Shown: positions 45,203-58,489 of the stretch, piece after piece | Numbering within the stretch: the stretch's first letter is position 1 | Layout: every line of letters starts with the position of its first letter | Assembly: GCA_024663395.1 (NCBI GenBank) | Contig: JANFAH010000019.1 | Location: 1,178,001-1,242,000 of the forward strand | Length of the DNA stretch: 64,000 bases | Direction: 5' to 3' | Source: Pisolithus tinctorius | Taxonomy: Eukaryota > Basidiomycota > Agaricomycetes > Boletales > Pisolithaceae | Translations under genes and position numbers: made by a program | Notes under the pieces: model-generated | What the model saw: only the letters and a program-made list of their open reading frames with translations | Databases searched by the model: none | Told to the model about the DNA's origin: nothing

Positions 45203-46849
45203 TTAATACACGTATGGAATAATACGATACGGAACCAGCTTCTTGTATTTCTCCCAGTCTTTGCCGTACCTAATATGTACATTTGTGAGCATGAATTCAA
45301 CCGAGAGAAGGTGTGGACTCACTTTTTCTCGCACATCTCGTCATCACGGCGCTGTCTGTGAATAAGAAGCACTGCGAAATAGATGACATAGAAGTACGTG
45401 ATAGGTGTTTCGAAGCCAGTCGGCAGAGACCAGGCAACTGCCATGACGAGGTCGCCACTAGGTCATCCAGATCAGCACTACATGATGATAACAATTCAAC
45501 CTGCCACCTACAAATAATTAGGATGCCGGGAACGCCCCCACCATCCCGAAGTAAGCAATTTCGATCCACGTGCGGTCGTGAAATATTGAAGGTCTGTGGC
45601 TTCCATCAGAAAAAAATCCAATGAAACATGCAGCACGTCTACGACTCACTCTTGGGGTTACGTCCGTTCCTAAAATCATTCTTTTCCCCATTTGCATCCC
45701 GGAAGATATAGTAACCCAATGCATTTACCGCGAAGATACTCAAAGCAACGAGGGGTCCGAATTCTACAGGGTTAAAGGCAAGATACCGCGCTTGTAGGGA
45801 GTACACGAACGGGACCCATAGCAGGTCGCCAACGGCCAGCATGAATCCGAAACCATCAGTTGTAATATCCATAGTAGTGAAGACAGCCGGCTGCATGATT
45901 GTGGATCAGGTGCCGCCACGAAAAACATGCCCATGTGGATTACCTCGTTGTACAATCCATCTGCAACATAGAACGATTGAAAAGCGAGGACCAACCACAT
46001 CGAGTAAGTCACGTTCTGTAGACCTCCACGACGCACTGCCTGCTCGCAGAGCATGCTGATATTGACAAGAACCCAAAGTATGAGACCGGGTCTGAGTTCG
46101 TTGAAGGATTTGATATCGAATAGCCCAATAGACGGGTTCAGTTCGCGACCAATGTAGAACTTGGTTGCGTACACACGTGAGAATCGAACTTGGACCGAAA
46201 ACGATAGTAGGGACTTACATCATAAATCGGGTTTCCAGAGTTGCCACCTAAAGCGAGAAGGGCACCTTTGCGGAACGATGCGGCGTACACTGCGAGCGCT
46301 TGCACGACCGACATCATCAATGCAGCGGTCATGAAACCGACCCACTTGTGATAAATGAATGTGAAGGACTCAGGGCCGAACCGCATGATGTAACCAGTCG
46401 TGATACCCAGGGTGAGCAAGAAAGTCGAAAAGGCTGCGCCGACCATGCCAACATCAGAACACCAGTTATTTAGGCAAAACTGGGTACGCACCGTTGATTT
46501 TATACTGTTTCTTTTCTCCAGTGCGTAATTGAACACCCTCAATCCAATCACCCGGGAGGACGGCCCAAGCCACGACACAGTACATGTACCAGGCAAAGTA
46601 CATGAGGGATGCTTGTGTGTCCCATAAGCTTACCCACCATGCTTTATCCGTTACCGCGGCTTGGATGCGTGCAGGAATTATGTCCAGAGACGGAGGGCAC
46701 CCGCCGGAAGTTGCTGAACAGCCAAAGTAGAGGGCGTATGCCGTCGCGGGGACGCCAAGAATGATCAAGAACGCTCCCGGTGGCCCCAGAAATTCGTACG
46801 TCGTGGTTCGTGGGTTTAGGGTGTCATCTTGTCGTGGTTTCGACGACAT
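45203..46849 (-). CDS. C-14 sterol reductase (ERG24 family)
   Basis: The start is ATG 46,849 ([13 protein letters not shown]). Several short introns follow (the first begins at 46,491). Multipass membrane protein of the ER. Family motifs: [16 protein letters not shown] near the N-terminus, [63 protein letters not shown], then [19 protein letters not shown] at the C-terminus. GRELNP and DITTDGFGF separate ERG24 from the related ERG4. The enzyme reduces the delta-14 double bond in ergosterol synthesis with NADPH. The gene is intact and convergent with ORC2, with only 52 bp between the stops. Confidence 0.92.
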
Positions 46850-47031
46850 TTCGCGACGGATGAGTGGTGAATAATGAAAAAGCCAACTCGCCAGAGCTAA
46901 TAATTGGTTGGTGTGAAGTAACAAAGTGGTGCCACCGGGCCCAAACAACCGCCACTCGTTAGTATCTACATTCCCCGCCTCCTCGTGGTACTCAGAGGCA
47001 GAGGTATTAGTCTTTGCCTATCTACTCGTAC

Positions 47032-48261
47032 TCAATTCACTACGAAAGCTTCTTTCACCTTCGCTACATCCCGACACGTCAGACTATAACGCATCGCGCG
47101 AGTGAGCGTTCCTCCGTGACGAACAACCTCGTGTATGTTTTCGTCCCCGATATTCTGCCAGTTGGCGATGAGAACCTCCTCCCCCGTAGCATGTCTGAGC
47201 CACCCACGCCCAACGAACGTGTCTGACAACGTCTCATCGATACCATGTAAGTGAGACGTGTAGAGATCGTCGGTCGTGATAATAGCGCTCCTCGGTTCCA
47301 AAAGGACGGACAAGACAGGCTTCGCGTCGATAGATCTTCCATTACCTTTGCCATCCTGCTGAGAGATGGTAGAATCCATCATTACCTCACTTTCCGGGTT
47401 GTATCTAAAGTAGTGGAAGATGGTGTGGGATCCCAAAGAAATTGTCGCCACAACGGGGTAATATGATGGTCCGTCTTCGTGAGGCTAGACCAAAGCAGCT
47501 GGTTCAATGCCATCACATCAATATCATTGGTGTGAGACAGAAGCTCACCATGATTCCTTGGCCAGGGAGATACTGCAATGAATAGTGTTAAAGGACCTTG
47601 ACCTTGATCGGGGTGTCCGATTCACTTACTTCATTGAGAATGACGTGGTTGGGTTCTCGGTGTGGGGAACGCTCAAACGCCCTCGTTCCCCTCAGCCGGC
47701 TTAAAATGTCGGGGCTATGCAGTAGACAGATAAGGATTTCGACTTCAGTCACGACGATCGTGACTGAGCTCACAAGGACGTCAAGAAAGCAGGCATCTGT
47801 TCTTTTAGCAGGGTGTTCTGTAATACTTGTCCACCTGATTGAGATAGGAGCTCACCACATCAGAAAGAATCATGCTAACGGCGTCGGGAAAAGTGTCTCA
47901 CCCCACAACTGCAATCTGGCACGATTACAGCATAGCAGTGCGTAAGTGGCTAGAAATTTAACGGTGATGTTACCAGGAGAGTCTTCCTACGGCACAGGTG
48001 CCAGGAAGTACAGACTCCGGCTCATACGCGTGTGGTATGTACGCACCTACGATTGCACAAAGTCTTCCACTTGTGTTTTGGAGACTCGCCGATCTGATCA
48101 CTCGCACAAATGCTCTATGATCAGGATAGCAGCACATCGCGTTGGGGGGCACTTGCCTTGCGTAGTAGGTGAACTTCCTCCTCTCTAGATATGAACTCTG
48201 GGATATAGTAGGCGCCCACGATATCGTGTTGGAAGGCGTATGGACTTATTTCGTCCGGCAT
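47032..48261 (-). CDS. AlkB homolog 6-like Fe(II)/2-oxoglutarate dioxygenase
   Basis: The start is ATG 48,261 (MPDEISPYAFQHDIVGAYY). Seven or more short exons join in frame, giving FISREEEVHLLRK, IGESPKHKWKTLCNRR, LQLWGE, MPAFLTSFPDILSRLRGT, SPHREPNHVILNEY, LPGQGIM, then PHEDGPSYYPVVATISLGSH. Iron ligands are H-x-D in PHEDG and the distal H in YTSHLHGI. RYSLTCRD carries the 2-oxoglutarate-binding arginine. The first intron begins GCAAGT, a GC-AG intron. Substrate is unknown. ALKBH6 is linked to nucleic-acid repair in other eukaryotes. Confidence 0.9.
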
Positions 48262-50713
48262 CGTCCTCAGACTTGAATTAGAATATCAGAACAGACTAAG
48301 GACATCGACGTTGATGGTGATGGATGCAGTCCCACGCGTGGTAGTCGCTTCCAGGCCTCCGAAGCACTTGTAAGTGCATATGAGCGGAAGTCCAACTTTA
48401 ACTGCATGCATCGTTGAAACGCTGAAGGACAAAGGAATGCTAGACTACATCTATTCACGCTGGAGCCGCCGGTGTTCGGACTTCTCGAACTGGTTAGTCG
48501 GTCTGCGTCTTGGGGACACCATGAAGTTATGACATCAGTTGAAGTCACAGGACACTGAGACCGTCGTTAATCTCGTCCGCTTGCATCCTCCAACTAACCC
48601 TCATTGTAAGTTCCATTGACTTTTCCCAATCGGATGTTTTCAGGGAGTCCCCAGATTGATTGGCCTTTCCACGACCTTCGTAGCTGGAAAGTGTCGCCCG
48701 TCTCTAAGGGAGTACTCTTCTAATCCCTCGGGAACTTGTCTTGAACCCGGGTGAGTACAACATACACTGCGACCCTGGCAGGGTCAGAATCAGGGCTCCG
48801 ATTCCGTGATAAGCTAATTATCTCCGGCGACACAGAATATACATACATACCGAAGGTGCCAGGCACTCTTATCGGCTTGCATTGTCGTATGTATTGAGTC
48901 AACTGGCTATACCATTCCTCCCTCGTCTGCTATATACCGAGTCCTCATTTCGAGCTCGCACGACGCACGTTGCAACATTTCTATTGCAGACTTATGTGGT
49001 TCAGGCCCTTCCCTGAATGGGACATTTCAAAAATTCCATCTGCCGTACGCTTTCCGAGACCACCGGGGGGTTGGACACACATGTCACAAACATGCTGATC
49101 TGAGTAAAGAAATTCGTGTCCCAAGGATGTAAAGCTTATAATTGGAGCGGAACACGTGCAAGATCTTCCGACAGCCTTCGTACCGCAGGCGGCCGTCCCT
49201 CCGTCCCTGCGGATAGCTAAGGCATACCGAGCACATTCAGATATGATAGGATGGCTCTGGACAACTATCGCGGGGCCTTCCATTTGGGAAATTGGGGTCA
49301 TGTCTACTCAGGCCCCTGATTGCTTGCTTGTGATCTGAGTGGGAATCTCCCATCACTTCACGGCGCATCGCACTGCCGCTGCAGCTTAGCCAGGTCAACC
49401 TTCTAGTCTCATGACTTCTCTAAAAACTGATTCAGCCATCATGGGTAATTACGTCAGAAAGAAAACCCCCCAGTTATCAATAGTGTAAGTTGATTTCCGC
49501 TTGTCTGGACCTGTGTTATTTGAGGTGACTCCCTAAGTACCGGTACCCGCGAACGCGCGTTTCACAGCGATCTAGTCTTGATCGGTAGTCAGTTACCTAA
49601 AGTGAGATGTAGTTTTCCCCCCTTCATATACGTAGTATGCATTTTTGCATTTACAGACAACGATCTAGTGCCTGTGGAGGAGTGCGCCTCGAACTCAAAG
49701 GGTCCCCCTTTCCTGGACAATGGCGCATAATCATTTGTCTCATTCGGAGATCCAGGGTAAGGGTGTAGGGTAGCCGAGGAGGGTTAGAATATTATATCAC
49801 GAGGAGATGACCAGATCAGAACCGACAATGGAGAACAAAGCAGGTGCGAACAAAGGCCTGACTTCAATTTTGTAGCACCGCTTATTACGGGAAAGCTTAG
49901 GAAACCCGGACCCCGCTGGCAAGAATGGTCGGGGCGCGATACATTCATTATTGGCAACCTCTAGTCTTTAGCCTGCGAACTTAATCTAGTCAGTGATTCA
50001 ATGAACGCTGAAAGGCTATATTGATACCGCGGATGAGAGTGGGATAGCGAACAGACCCGAGCTAAAAAGGAGATAATCATCCAGAAGTCGTATTAACTGA
50101 ACCGTTTGGTAAGGCAATCCAGATTGACGCTCGTTGCTTGTGCCCCTTCGGTATCCACGGCCAACGATCAGCCCCGTCTGCGTGGAACGAATCGGCCGCC
50201 ATCACATGGTATGCACCAAGCATTGTGGAGTTCAGGAAGAAAATTTTCTTCGCATCCGAGCAAATGGTAGGGCGCTCAGGGAATATCGTCACATGGTGAG
50301 GCCACCGAAGGCGATGCGAATAAGGTATTCATGGGACTTGCAAGGACGCTTGGGCATAAGTACTCGTGTTGGTTTTTAATGCGCGAAACGAACAAGGCTA
50401 TCTACTTATCCAGTCATCTTTCCTGCCAGAGCTTTCCCCCTAACAGCTATGCCATTGTCACCACAAACTCTGTTCAAAAAGCCCCGCGAGGGTTATTAGA
50501 TGGGAATATGTACGGAGTCCCCGGGGAAGAATTTTCCGTCGGGCACTGAGACCGTGTACGTAACGAGAAGCGAGCAATAATATTACTTATCAGAGAGGGC
50601 GAAAGGCTGATAGAAGGGGGGTGACGATGTAATATTGATGAGAAACGATGACGCTAACGGCAAGTGCGCGGGATCGAAAAAAGCAACTATTTTTGTTGTT
50701 CTGAACTGTAAAT
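48262..50713. other. Gene-poor region, nothing recognised
   Basis: CpG-normal unique sequence with only short frames. A minus frame at 50,077-50,292 (STMLGAYHVMAADS) looks coding-like without a match. No repeats with clear ends were seen. Confidence 0.5.
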
Positions 50714-50924
50714 TTATTCAGCATCCCGAGGTCGAACGAAAGAGGATGACCGTGCGTACACTGGTACATAGACACATGGGTAACCTCGCCGATTGCAATT
50801 ACCGCAACTTGGACGTCCTCCGTCACATTTTAACTTTCGGCCTGGAGAGGCATAAGAGATGTGTGCAGGTGGCGTAAACAAGGGAAGCACCTCGACAGAA
50901 TTGGCATGCCATGGGAGTCCGTCG
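50714..50924 (-). pseudogene. Zn2Cys6 (Gal4-type) DNA-binding domain fragment, intron-split
   Basis: Two exons joined by a 49-nt intron (50,842-50,890, GTGCTT...TCCAG) give the perfect pattern C-x2-C-x6-C-x6-C-x2-C-x6-C: MACQFCRGRKLKCD, then RPSCGNCNRRGYPCVY. This is the binuclear zinc cluster of fungal transcription factors. Exon 1 may start at the ATG of MACQ or upstream (RVPRRTP). A stop follows soon after VRPRDAE. No regulatory domain was found downstream, so this is either a gene fragment or a gene whose further exons I cannot join. Confidence 0.65.
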
Positions 50925-53900
50925 GGGGACTCTCGGTGCGTCATGATCAATGTATGTCCTATACTGGTCATAAGACTGATTCGAGCCTCAGTTTCAATAC
51001 GAGCTCTTAAAAAACTTTGAAGCATACTTGGGAAGACATGGATAAAGTTATGGGTATGATGGAACAGCTGGCGAATAGGAAGGGCGTGAATAACAGAAAG
51101 CCAATATAATGAAGGGGCGATGGCTCAGCAAGAAAAAGCTGGGTCCAATGCGACCAATTTATGGGTGCCCACCCTATGAGGGAAAGCGCGCCAAATGAAC
51201 CATGAGCCCCAATCAAGGTTTGGCAAATTCGCCATTCTCAGATATAGATCATCCAAGCAAAGGAAAAAGTAGTAGATCTCCGCTATGTCGGCTGCGAGTT
51301 GTTATTTTAAAACGCCACCATGTATTGGTCGGATTAGAAGATATCAAGGGAACGACCTTCTTCTGCACCGTCTCTTGGAAGTGCCACGCGCCGGCTTTCA
51401 GCGAGGAAAGTTTAAGTCCAGGTTTGTGATACATTGACCCTAGTCGAGTCAAGGATGCAACTTTAGTGCCAATCGGTTTCATAAACAACTTTGCCTCGGA
51501 CTATGTGCGGAAATTGGACATCTTAGTCCGTGTTCTGCCGGTGCCGAACTTGACAGCGTCTTCGGAAGACTAGAATGTACCGTGAGGGGAATATGGATCC
51601 CGTTCTCGTTTTCATAAAGCTAGGCGGTTTGTAAACGGGTATGTATGTACATACGGAATTTATTAGGGCGTGCCCAGCCCTCTGTAACATTAGGGTCGGG
51701 CGTAGGGTCGCACTCTACACGGGCATAGCGCCGCGGCAGTTTTCGATGGGCCACGCGGCCATTCCAGCCTCACGTTGTGACCTGCGTGGCTCTAAATCAA
51801 ATCGAACTAGATGCGCCGACTAGAACTGGATGTACGTACCCATTCAGTTTCTGGACTTCTCTAATCGTGAGCCACTTATGAGTACCGTGGTCTGCGCCAA
51901 GGCAAGGGAAAAGGCTAGGTAAACCCGGGCCGTAGGCGCGGACGCGAGGAGAAACCCATAAACCTTAGGGAAGATGAGTAGGTGGTTTATCGACGGACAC
52001 TCGTAACACACCCAAGCTGAGTTAAGGCTGTCACATGATGCATGAGGGAAGTACTTACATGCGCAAAACCGACCACAGCTTGGTCCGGCCATAGCAGCTG
52101 AAAGTGACCTAGTGCCTTGAAGGTTTCAATCTGAAAGTTTGGACACGTGTTCGGAGTCGACCGTTTCGTTACCTACTACTTTTGGAGGTGAACTTGAAAG
52201 CAGTGTTTCCAGCCTGTACATGTGTCCCTGCCGCTGATTGGCACAGTCGGATCACCTACAGGAAGACGTTCCCGTCCTCTCTTGATGTGATGGGCCAGCC
52301 CTTACTTCTGACGTACCGGGATGCCACAGGTTCTTCTGAGAATACATGACTTGGTGCCGAAGCTCAGCGACCCCAAGAGCGGTATCTGATGGCCAGAGCG
52401 CTACGAGCTGGCCATTGTGACCCTGGAAAGAAAGCACTACAATGTCCTGATGCATTCACATTGTGCCGGCAGCCGGAGTGCGCCCGATTACAAACTGGGT
52501 CGAAGCCAGAGGACCGCGGCGTATCAGGTAGCTCCTTCTCTGGATGCCGCGCTCGAAGAACGTTCACACTTGGAATCCCTGCGTCCATACATGAAACTAC
52601 TGGATTTTTCTGTCGGACGCCTCCATCTCCTGACATAGTGTCATAATTTGTGACTCGTTCCTTTCAACTCTGATCCATGACATATTGAAGTTGCAGTCAG
52701 CAGGTGGTAAGTTCCTACTTCCCGGAGCCAGCTGAGGGCATGATCTGCAAGAAAAAGTCTCAGATGTTGGCGGCTACATCACTGATGTCTGGCTTGTTCC
52801 CAATGTAGATATTCGCTTTCTCTCTACGTGGTGGCGTCTACATGCTACGGAAGGAACCGAGCTCCTAAGGACGACGTACGATGTAAACTTGGGAGACGGC
52901 CGACTGCTCGTACACTGCCACCAACCGGGCCAGAAGTCAGATCAATGGCCACTGTGACCCTGGCTCCTGCGCAAGGCAGGCCAGCTTTCTTCCAGAAAGG
53001 GAACATCTCGAACATTACTGGTTGCCTCCACTTGGCTCATAGCTGTCCTGGCGAATGGTCGAGTGCTTGCGGCGCCGCTATTAAACACCTAAAAGATGAA
53101 TTAAAAACTTACTTCGCAGGCGGTTTTCAACCGAAGCCACAGATCCTGCGGCCAACGATACAGAGTTGGTAAATGACTCCGCGCCCGTTATGATCTGCGT
53201 TGGTTTGCATCGCTTCCGGAGGACTCCCAAATGTCTTATCAGACGTCTCAACAATTTTCCGCATGCCGTACTGTCGTTTCCGGAGCGACTTTGCAAGATA
53301 TCGTGCAGTAAGCATCATGCCTCTTATCTGTCTGCCATTCTAAACACATCCCTTTACACTTGCGCCCTCTCGCTCATCAATCGGACGCTCGCACCCCTCT
53401 CGGCCGGATCCCAGACAACCTAGAAGCAGCAGCGTAATACCGGACCATCTTGGTTCAATTTACGGTAAGATGTGCCTAGAGAAGAGTGCTACATGATCTC
53501 ATACGCAGGAACTGGGGTCTCGTATCTGAATGCGTCTTTGCCCACGCTTTGGGTGCTCGGTCCGTAGCGTCAAGATCTCTGTTACACTCGTGCCTAGATG
53601 TGGTACAAACACCTGTCTTCTTTCATCTCTCTTTGTACCGTGAGTTTGTTCAATTCCGAGGTACTTCGTTCGCGTTTTGTGGAGCGAGCATGTTTCACAG
53701 AGGTTACATAATGTCTAATACCAAATAGCGCTCGTTGTGGACGGATACTGGTATCTCAGGAACCCCACGAGACTTTTTTTCGAAGTTAATGACCGATACC
53801 AAGGGCAGTCTATTTACTCTTCTATCTGGGACCAGCTGTCAGGTACTAGATCTTTCGAGAGCCCACCCCGATTACATTTCCGATCGACGTGGGATATGTG

Positions 53901-55857
53901 GTCAGCAGTACGTCAGCGACCATCTCCATGTATCGTTCGATAAGTCTAGTCAGATAGATTTGGTCCGCATTATTACACGGAAGTTTCGCCGTTCTGTGCA
54001 CGGTGCACATTCAATGATACGCTTCAAGGATTGGTGTACAGGCTTCCGGATCCCTTACGAAGTACATACTTGGCGCCCTTGCAGTCCGACGGAACAACGG
54101 AATGGATTGACTACCCCCTCATCTAGACACCGGATAATATCCTTTTGTGTTATTCACTAAGTATGTACCAGTCACCTTTTTTCAATGCAGACGTCGCATG
54201 ATTTCTACACTTCGTTAATCGACATCTTACACTGCTTTCTCTGAAATTTTCAATTATTGGTAATATGTACGTCGGAAAGACTTGTCTCTACACTGACAAG
54301 TAGTGGACTCTCTTTAACGTCACTGTAAACCTCCATATGAGTCCCCTTAGCAAGTAAGGGACACATGACTTATGGCAGGAGTAGTAATAGCTGACCCATA
54401 TCACGCACGCCTCTGTGTTATTGCGTGCTCAGTGGTCACAATAACCAAGAGAATAAGGTGAGCCAATGCCTACATTGGACGCGATGTGTTGATGGGCGAA
54501 GGGTGAAATTTGAAACTTGGTTTATGAGTGAGTATTACTCCCCGCCTTACCTGACTGAGACACTTGGTTCCCCCAGATCGTTTGTCATACCCTACCTAAC
54601 AGGACACCGGGTGATCACGCTACTCCGGCGCTGTAGTCTTTGATGTAGGCGCCGAAACGAGATCATTGTATGCATTATCTACACCTTTACTTCCAAGCTG
54701 TTTTCCACAATAGGCTGCTCCTTCGCTATATCTTTCTCGTCATTCACATGTACTGCCAGTTCCTTACCCGCTCTACGAATGAAAATATCTTCAATGGCGT
54801 CCTGCAGGCACAACAAGCATCAGAGACGGAGGTCGGCGCCCATCTCTACCGTCATTTTCCCCCGAATATGGCTATCGAAGGACATGCGACCCACCGAATG
54901 TCAAAAACGATCCTACAACTGAACCTAAGTACCCAGTTATCCGCGTCCGATGGCCACTTAGTGATCCATGCCTTCCGGCGTTTCCCCGTCGACCATAAGG
55001 TGAAACCGATGGTGCAAAAAGGGTGCTCTTGGCCCACGTTTTGTTTTCTTACTGGAGGTTGACTGCAGGCAGTTGACATCAACGTCATATGTGGAACCCG
55101 CGGATGAAAATGCTTTCTCAAGGTATTCACGATCATACACTCACAATCTAGCAGCAGATGAGGAGAAAAGCACAGAAAATGAATATATCAAGTGTTTATC
55201 ACATAGCTCGAGAGCCGGTATAAAAGTTACTCTGGCCATGTAGGAAGATCGTCCTCTTGTCTGGGCTTGCATTGATATCGCATGTGTCTGCGAGTCGAAT
55301 GCAAACGATGAAATGCCCAGACAGATAAGGCGAAACATTAGCAAAGGTATCGCATGCAATAGGTGATATAAGTGACTTACGTGTGGCGAGAACGAAGTCA
55401 GCTATGATGAATGGGCCTGGTCGACATTAGAAGTGTGGTATACCTGTCAGATAAACCTACCCTTACCGTTCCCGCATTGTATGGCCGTCCGTTGATGAAG
55501 TAGGTATTGGCGATCGCTTGTTGTCCGCTCAGCACCAATCACACTTGAAGATCTAGCCCCGTACGCGAGCGGGCGTGATAGGAGGGCTAAAAGTACCCAG
55601 TGTTCAGACATAAAAGAAAGGAGGGTGGGGATTTAGGGATTTGTGGATTTGGGATATACATAAAGCTGAATCAGCATCAAGTTGCTTGCTTCTGTCTCCA
55701 ATGAATAGATGTCGAGGCAGGGATCAAAGTCAGTGACGTTGTCCAAAGCCCTAGTGCCCGGATGCGCACAGGGTAGGGGTTCCGTCTCTTTCAAGCTGTA
55801 CCACCTTGCTCGCTGAAGGTATTCATGGCATGTTAGAGGGGACTAAGGTCACTCCCA
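50925..55857. other. Gene-poor region with coding-like scraps
   Basis: No full gene could be built. Coding-like frames occur near 52,760-52,960 plus (DVWLVPNVDIRFLSTWWRL), 54,958-55,140 minus (YDREYLEKAFSSAGSTYDVD) and 55,480-55,611 minus (starting MSEHWVLLALL, a possible signal peptide). None matches a family I know. They could be exons of unrecognised genes. Confidence 0.4.
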
Positions 55858-56160
55858 ATGAGCAATACGGTTGACGAGGGACCAGCAACAGCATGTCGGG
55901 AGAATCAGATACGGCCCGGAGATGCTTCTCAGAGCTTGCAAAGTACTTACACAAAACCTGATTTCAGGACATTAGCAGGGGTGGCGCTGATCGCCTTTTC
56001 GAGTGTTATACAGTTCTATCACGGCTCGTCTCACGGAGCTCACACGCTGGAAGCTGCTAATCACATTATCGCTCCAGTAGTCCGCGCCACCGAGCACCTT
56101 CATACTCCAAGGATCCCAGGGTTCTGCAGGATGGCTAGCACCGGAAAGACGAAGCAGTAA
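55858..56160 (+). CDS. Hypothetical small protein
   Basis: An open frame of 100 codons from ATG 55,858 (MSNTVDEGPATACREN) with one hydrophobic segment (LAGVALIAFSSVIQFYHG). No family recognised. It could be spurious, since the frame is short and no intron or conserved motif supports it. Confidence 0.25.
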   Translation: MSNTVDEGPATACRENQIRPGDASQSLQSTYTKPDFRTLAGVALIAFSSVIQFYHGSSHGAHTLEAANHIIAPVVRATEHLHTPRIPGFCRMASTGKTKQ

Positions 56161-56403
56161 TGTTAAGCAGGCATATGAAGTAGGAAGGGGCGCGTAAATG
56201 TGTTTTAGCCTTGAGTTGCTTGCTCCAACCCCATGTCACGTGTTATTCAAGCCCTTCGTTTGCTCGTCGCCAGACGCATAGCCGCTCACCCTTTGAAGAA
56301 TCATCTGTAGTCTTGGACCCCTTGGCAGTACGTGTGATAACCTACGCCTATGATTGTTGATCTAGCACTAACTGTGTGAGCTTATGGTTTGCCTCTTAGG
56401 AAG

Positions 56404-58489
56404 ATGCGGTTGTTGGATGTAAGAGCGGTCCTCCATCGCGAAGAGAATATTCAGCAAGCTGGATCCAAGACCAAGGTTTTGGAGGAACTAGATGACAAGA
56501 CTACGGAATATGCGATACTGTCGCACCGCTGGGGAAAAGAGGTTGATTACGATGAGATGACTGGACTCATGAAGATGGACGAACAAGACAGGAACGAGGT
56601 CAGGCAACGCGACGGTTACCGGAAGATCATCAAGAGTTGCGAACAGTCCATGACGGACGGCTACACATGGTTGTGGATCGACACATGTTGCATTGACAAA
56701 CGAAGCAGTGTGGCACTCTCGGAGGCAATTGGGACTATGCATCAATGGTACCGCAGCTCGCAGCTGTGCTATGTATACCTCAACGATGTCGACGAATTAG
56801 CCTTTCCTACTGAACCGGACTTCAACAGGTTTGGGAGATCCAACAGTTGGCCGGAGTGGTTCTCGCGAGGCTGGACACTCCAGGAACTCATCGCTCCTAC
56901 TGAAGTCGAATTCTTTAACAAGGACTGGGTGTCTATCAGCACTAAACGGGACCTGACATACACGATATCGAGGATTACGGGAATTTCATCCTCTATTTTG
57001 TGGTGGGGTCTGCCACGGTCAGGACCCGAACCCAACGTCGCTCAAATTCTGTCTTGGGCTGCTGACCGCAAAACAACGCGAGTGGAGGACCGAGCGTATT
57101 CACTGTTGGGGTTATTTGACGTGAATATGCCGATGCTGTATGGGGAAGGCTCGAAAGCATTTCGGCGGTTGCAGTTCGAAATCATCCGGGCATCCAGCAA
57201 TCATACTATATTTGCATGGAATCCAAAGGGATGCCTTGTGAGTGGCGGCGGTGTCCTTGCAGATGACCCGAGCTGCTTTCGGGGCTGTCATGACATGAAA
57301 GAACTGGGACGCGAAGAGTTCGTCGATGAACTAGGGGCATATTTGCTCCAGAATTTGATTGACGTGGATGCAGACCCGCGGAATATTCGATCGTTGCTTT
57401 ACAGTGTGGACCCTCCACCTTCCAGATTTAATATCACCGATCTGGGCATCCAGGTGTCGTTGCCTGTCCTGTCCGATGGCGACGACCATTGTTTCAAGGC
57501 TATACTGCCATGTCTTGACAGTTATGGAAACCTGGTCACCATTGACCTCTGCTACAATCGACTTTGCTTTTCCAGGCGGCGGCCCTCTACATCGATTATG
57601 AACACAATCTCATTTTGCAAGTCACCTTGTCTTGATTGCTTTCGAGACGGTGAGAAGATCTGTCACACTCTCAGGCTCAATGATAAGTGTGCCTTGTGGC
57701 ATGGTTTCGCCCGTTGTGGTGCTTTCCCGTACAACGTCGCAGGGGACGCATTCACATTGTCACTAGGAAACACACTCGTCGTGCTAGTCTATGCCAATGA
57801 CAACACCAAATCTCGCTTTGCAGTTGGATGTGGATGTTGCTTTGGTCGGGAATGGACACGTGTTGTTTGTGACGAATGCCCTGTAGACCAAGAGGCCTGG
57901 TCATCGTACCTTGACTTTGCTAAGCAGGTATATGATTTCCTATGGAGTGCACCTTTCCACAACTCCCTTTAATTCTCCGATGACATCGTTATTGAGGCCG
58001 CTCACCTTCCCCGATCCATTTGGGATGCAAGGATTGTTCGCGGCAACAACTATGGTGGCTACACCGACGTGATGATCAACATCGAGCAATGCCCCGGTTG
58101 TTGTACTGGGTCACGTCAATATACAGATATATTTGTCGGTACTTTCTCCCATGTATGTGTTCGGATCTAACCATCTAAACCATCATAGCTGCCTTTGCTT
58201 GAATTGGAATTGGATGGGGAATCTACACAACTATATGAGTGGGCCGATGAAGAGATTGCAGTAAGTCGTAATGTATCTCTTTGGCCTATGGCAAGTCTCA
58301 CACAAACAGCTGGGCGACTATGGCAACTACGGCGACTCCAGATTGAGCCTTTTCAAACACCATGGAAACATATTCGAAGATATACAAGAACTTGGTATCA
58401 ATCCCAGGGATTTAGTTTATCACCCAGTCATCTCTCACGTATCCAGCCGGACCTTACGTGCACACCAAACCGTGAACAGTCCAGTTTGA
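56404..58489 (+). CDS. HET-domain protein
   Basis: The start is ATG 56,404 (MRLLDVRAVLHREENI); an upstream exon remains possible. HET motifs: YAILSHRWGKEVDYDEM, GYTWLWIDTCCIDK, EAIGTMHQWYRSSQLCYVYL, WFSRGWTLQELIAPTEVEF and the trailing RVEDRAYSLLGLFDVNMPM. Three introns fit: 57,928-57,996, 58,153-58,188 and 58,261-58,309, giving 643 residues. The first intron is 69 nt, in phase, and contains a TAA that would otherwise end the protein. HET proteins take part in allorecognition and programmed cell death in fungi. The C-terminal part (residues about 280-643) has no recognised domain. Confidence 0.88.

Noticed and set aside
57970..57972. TAA as a nonsense mutation in the HET gene
   Set aside because: It lies in a 69-nt GT-AG interval whose removal keeps frame, and coding continues in phase on both sides.
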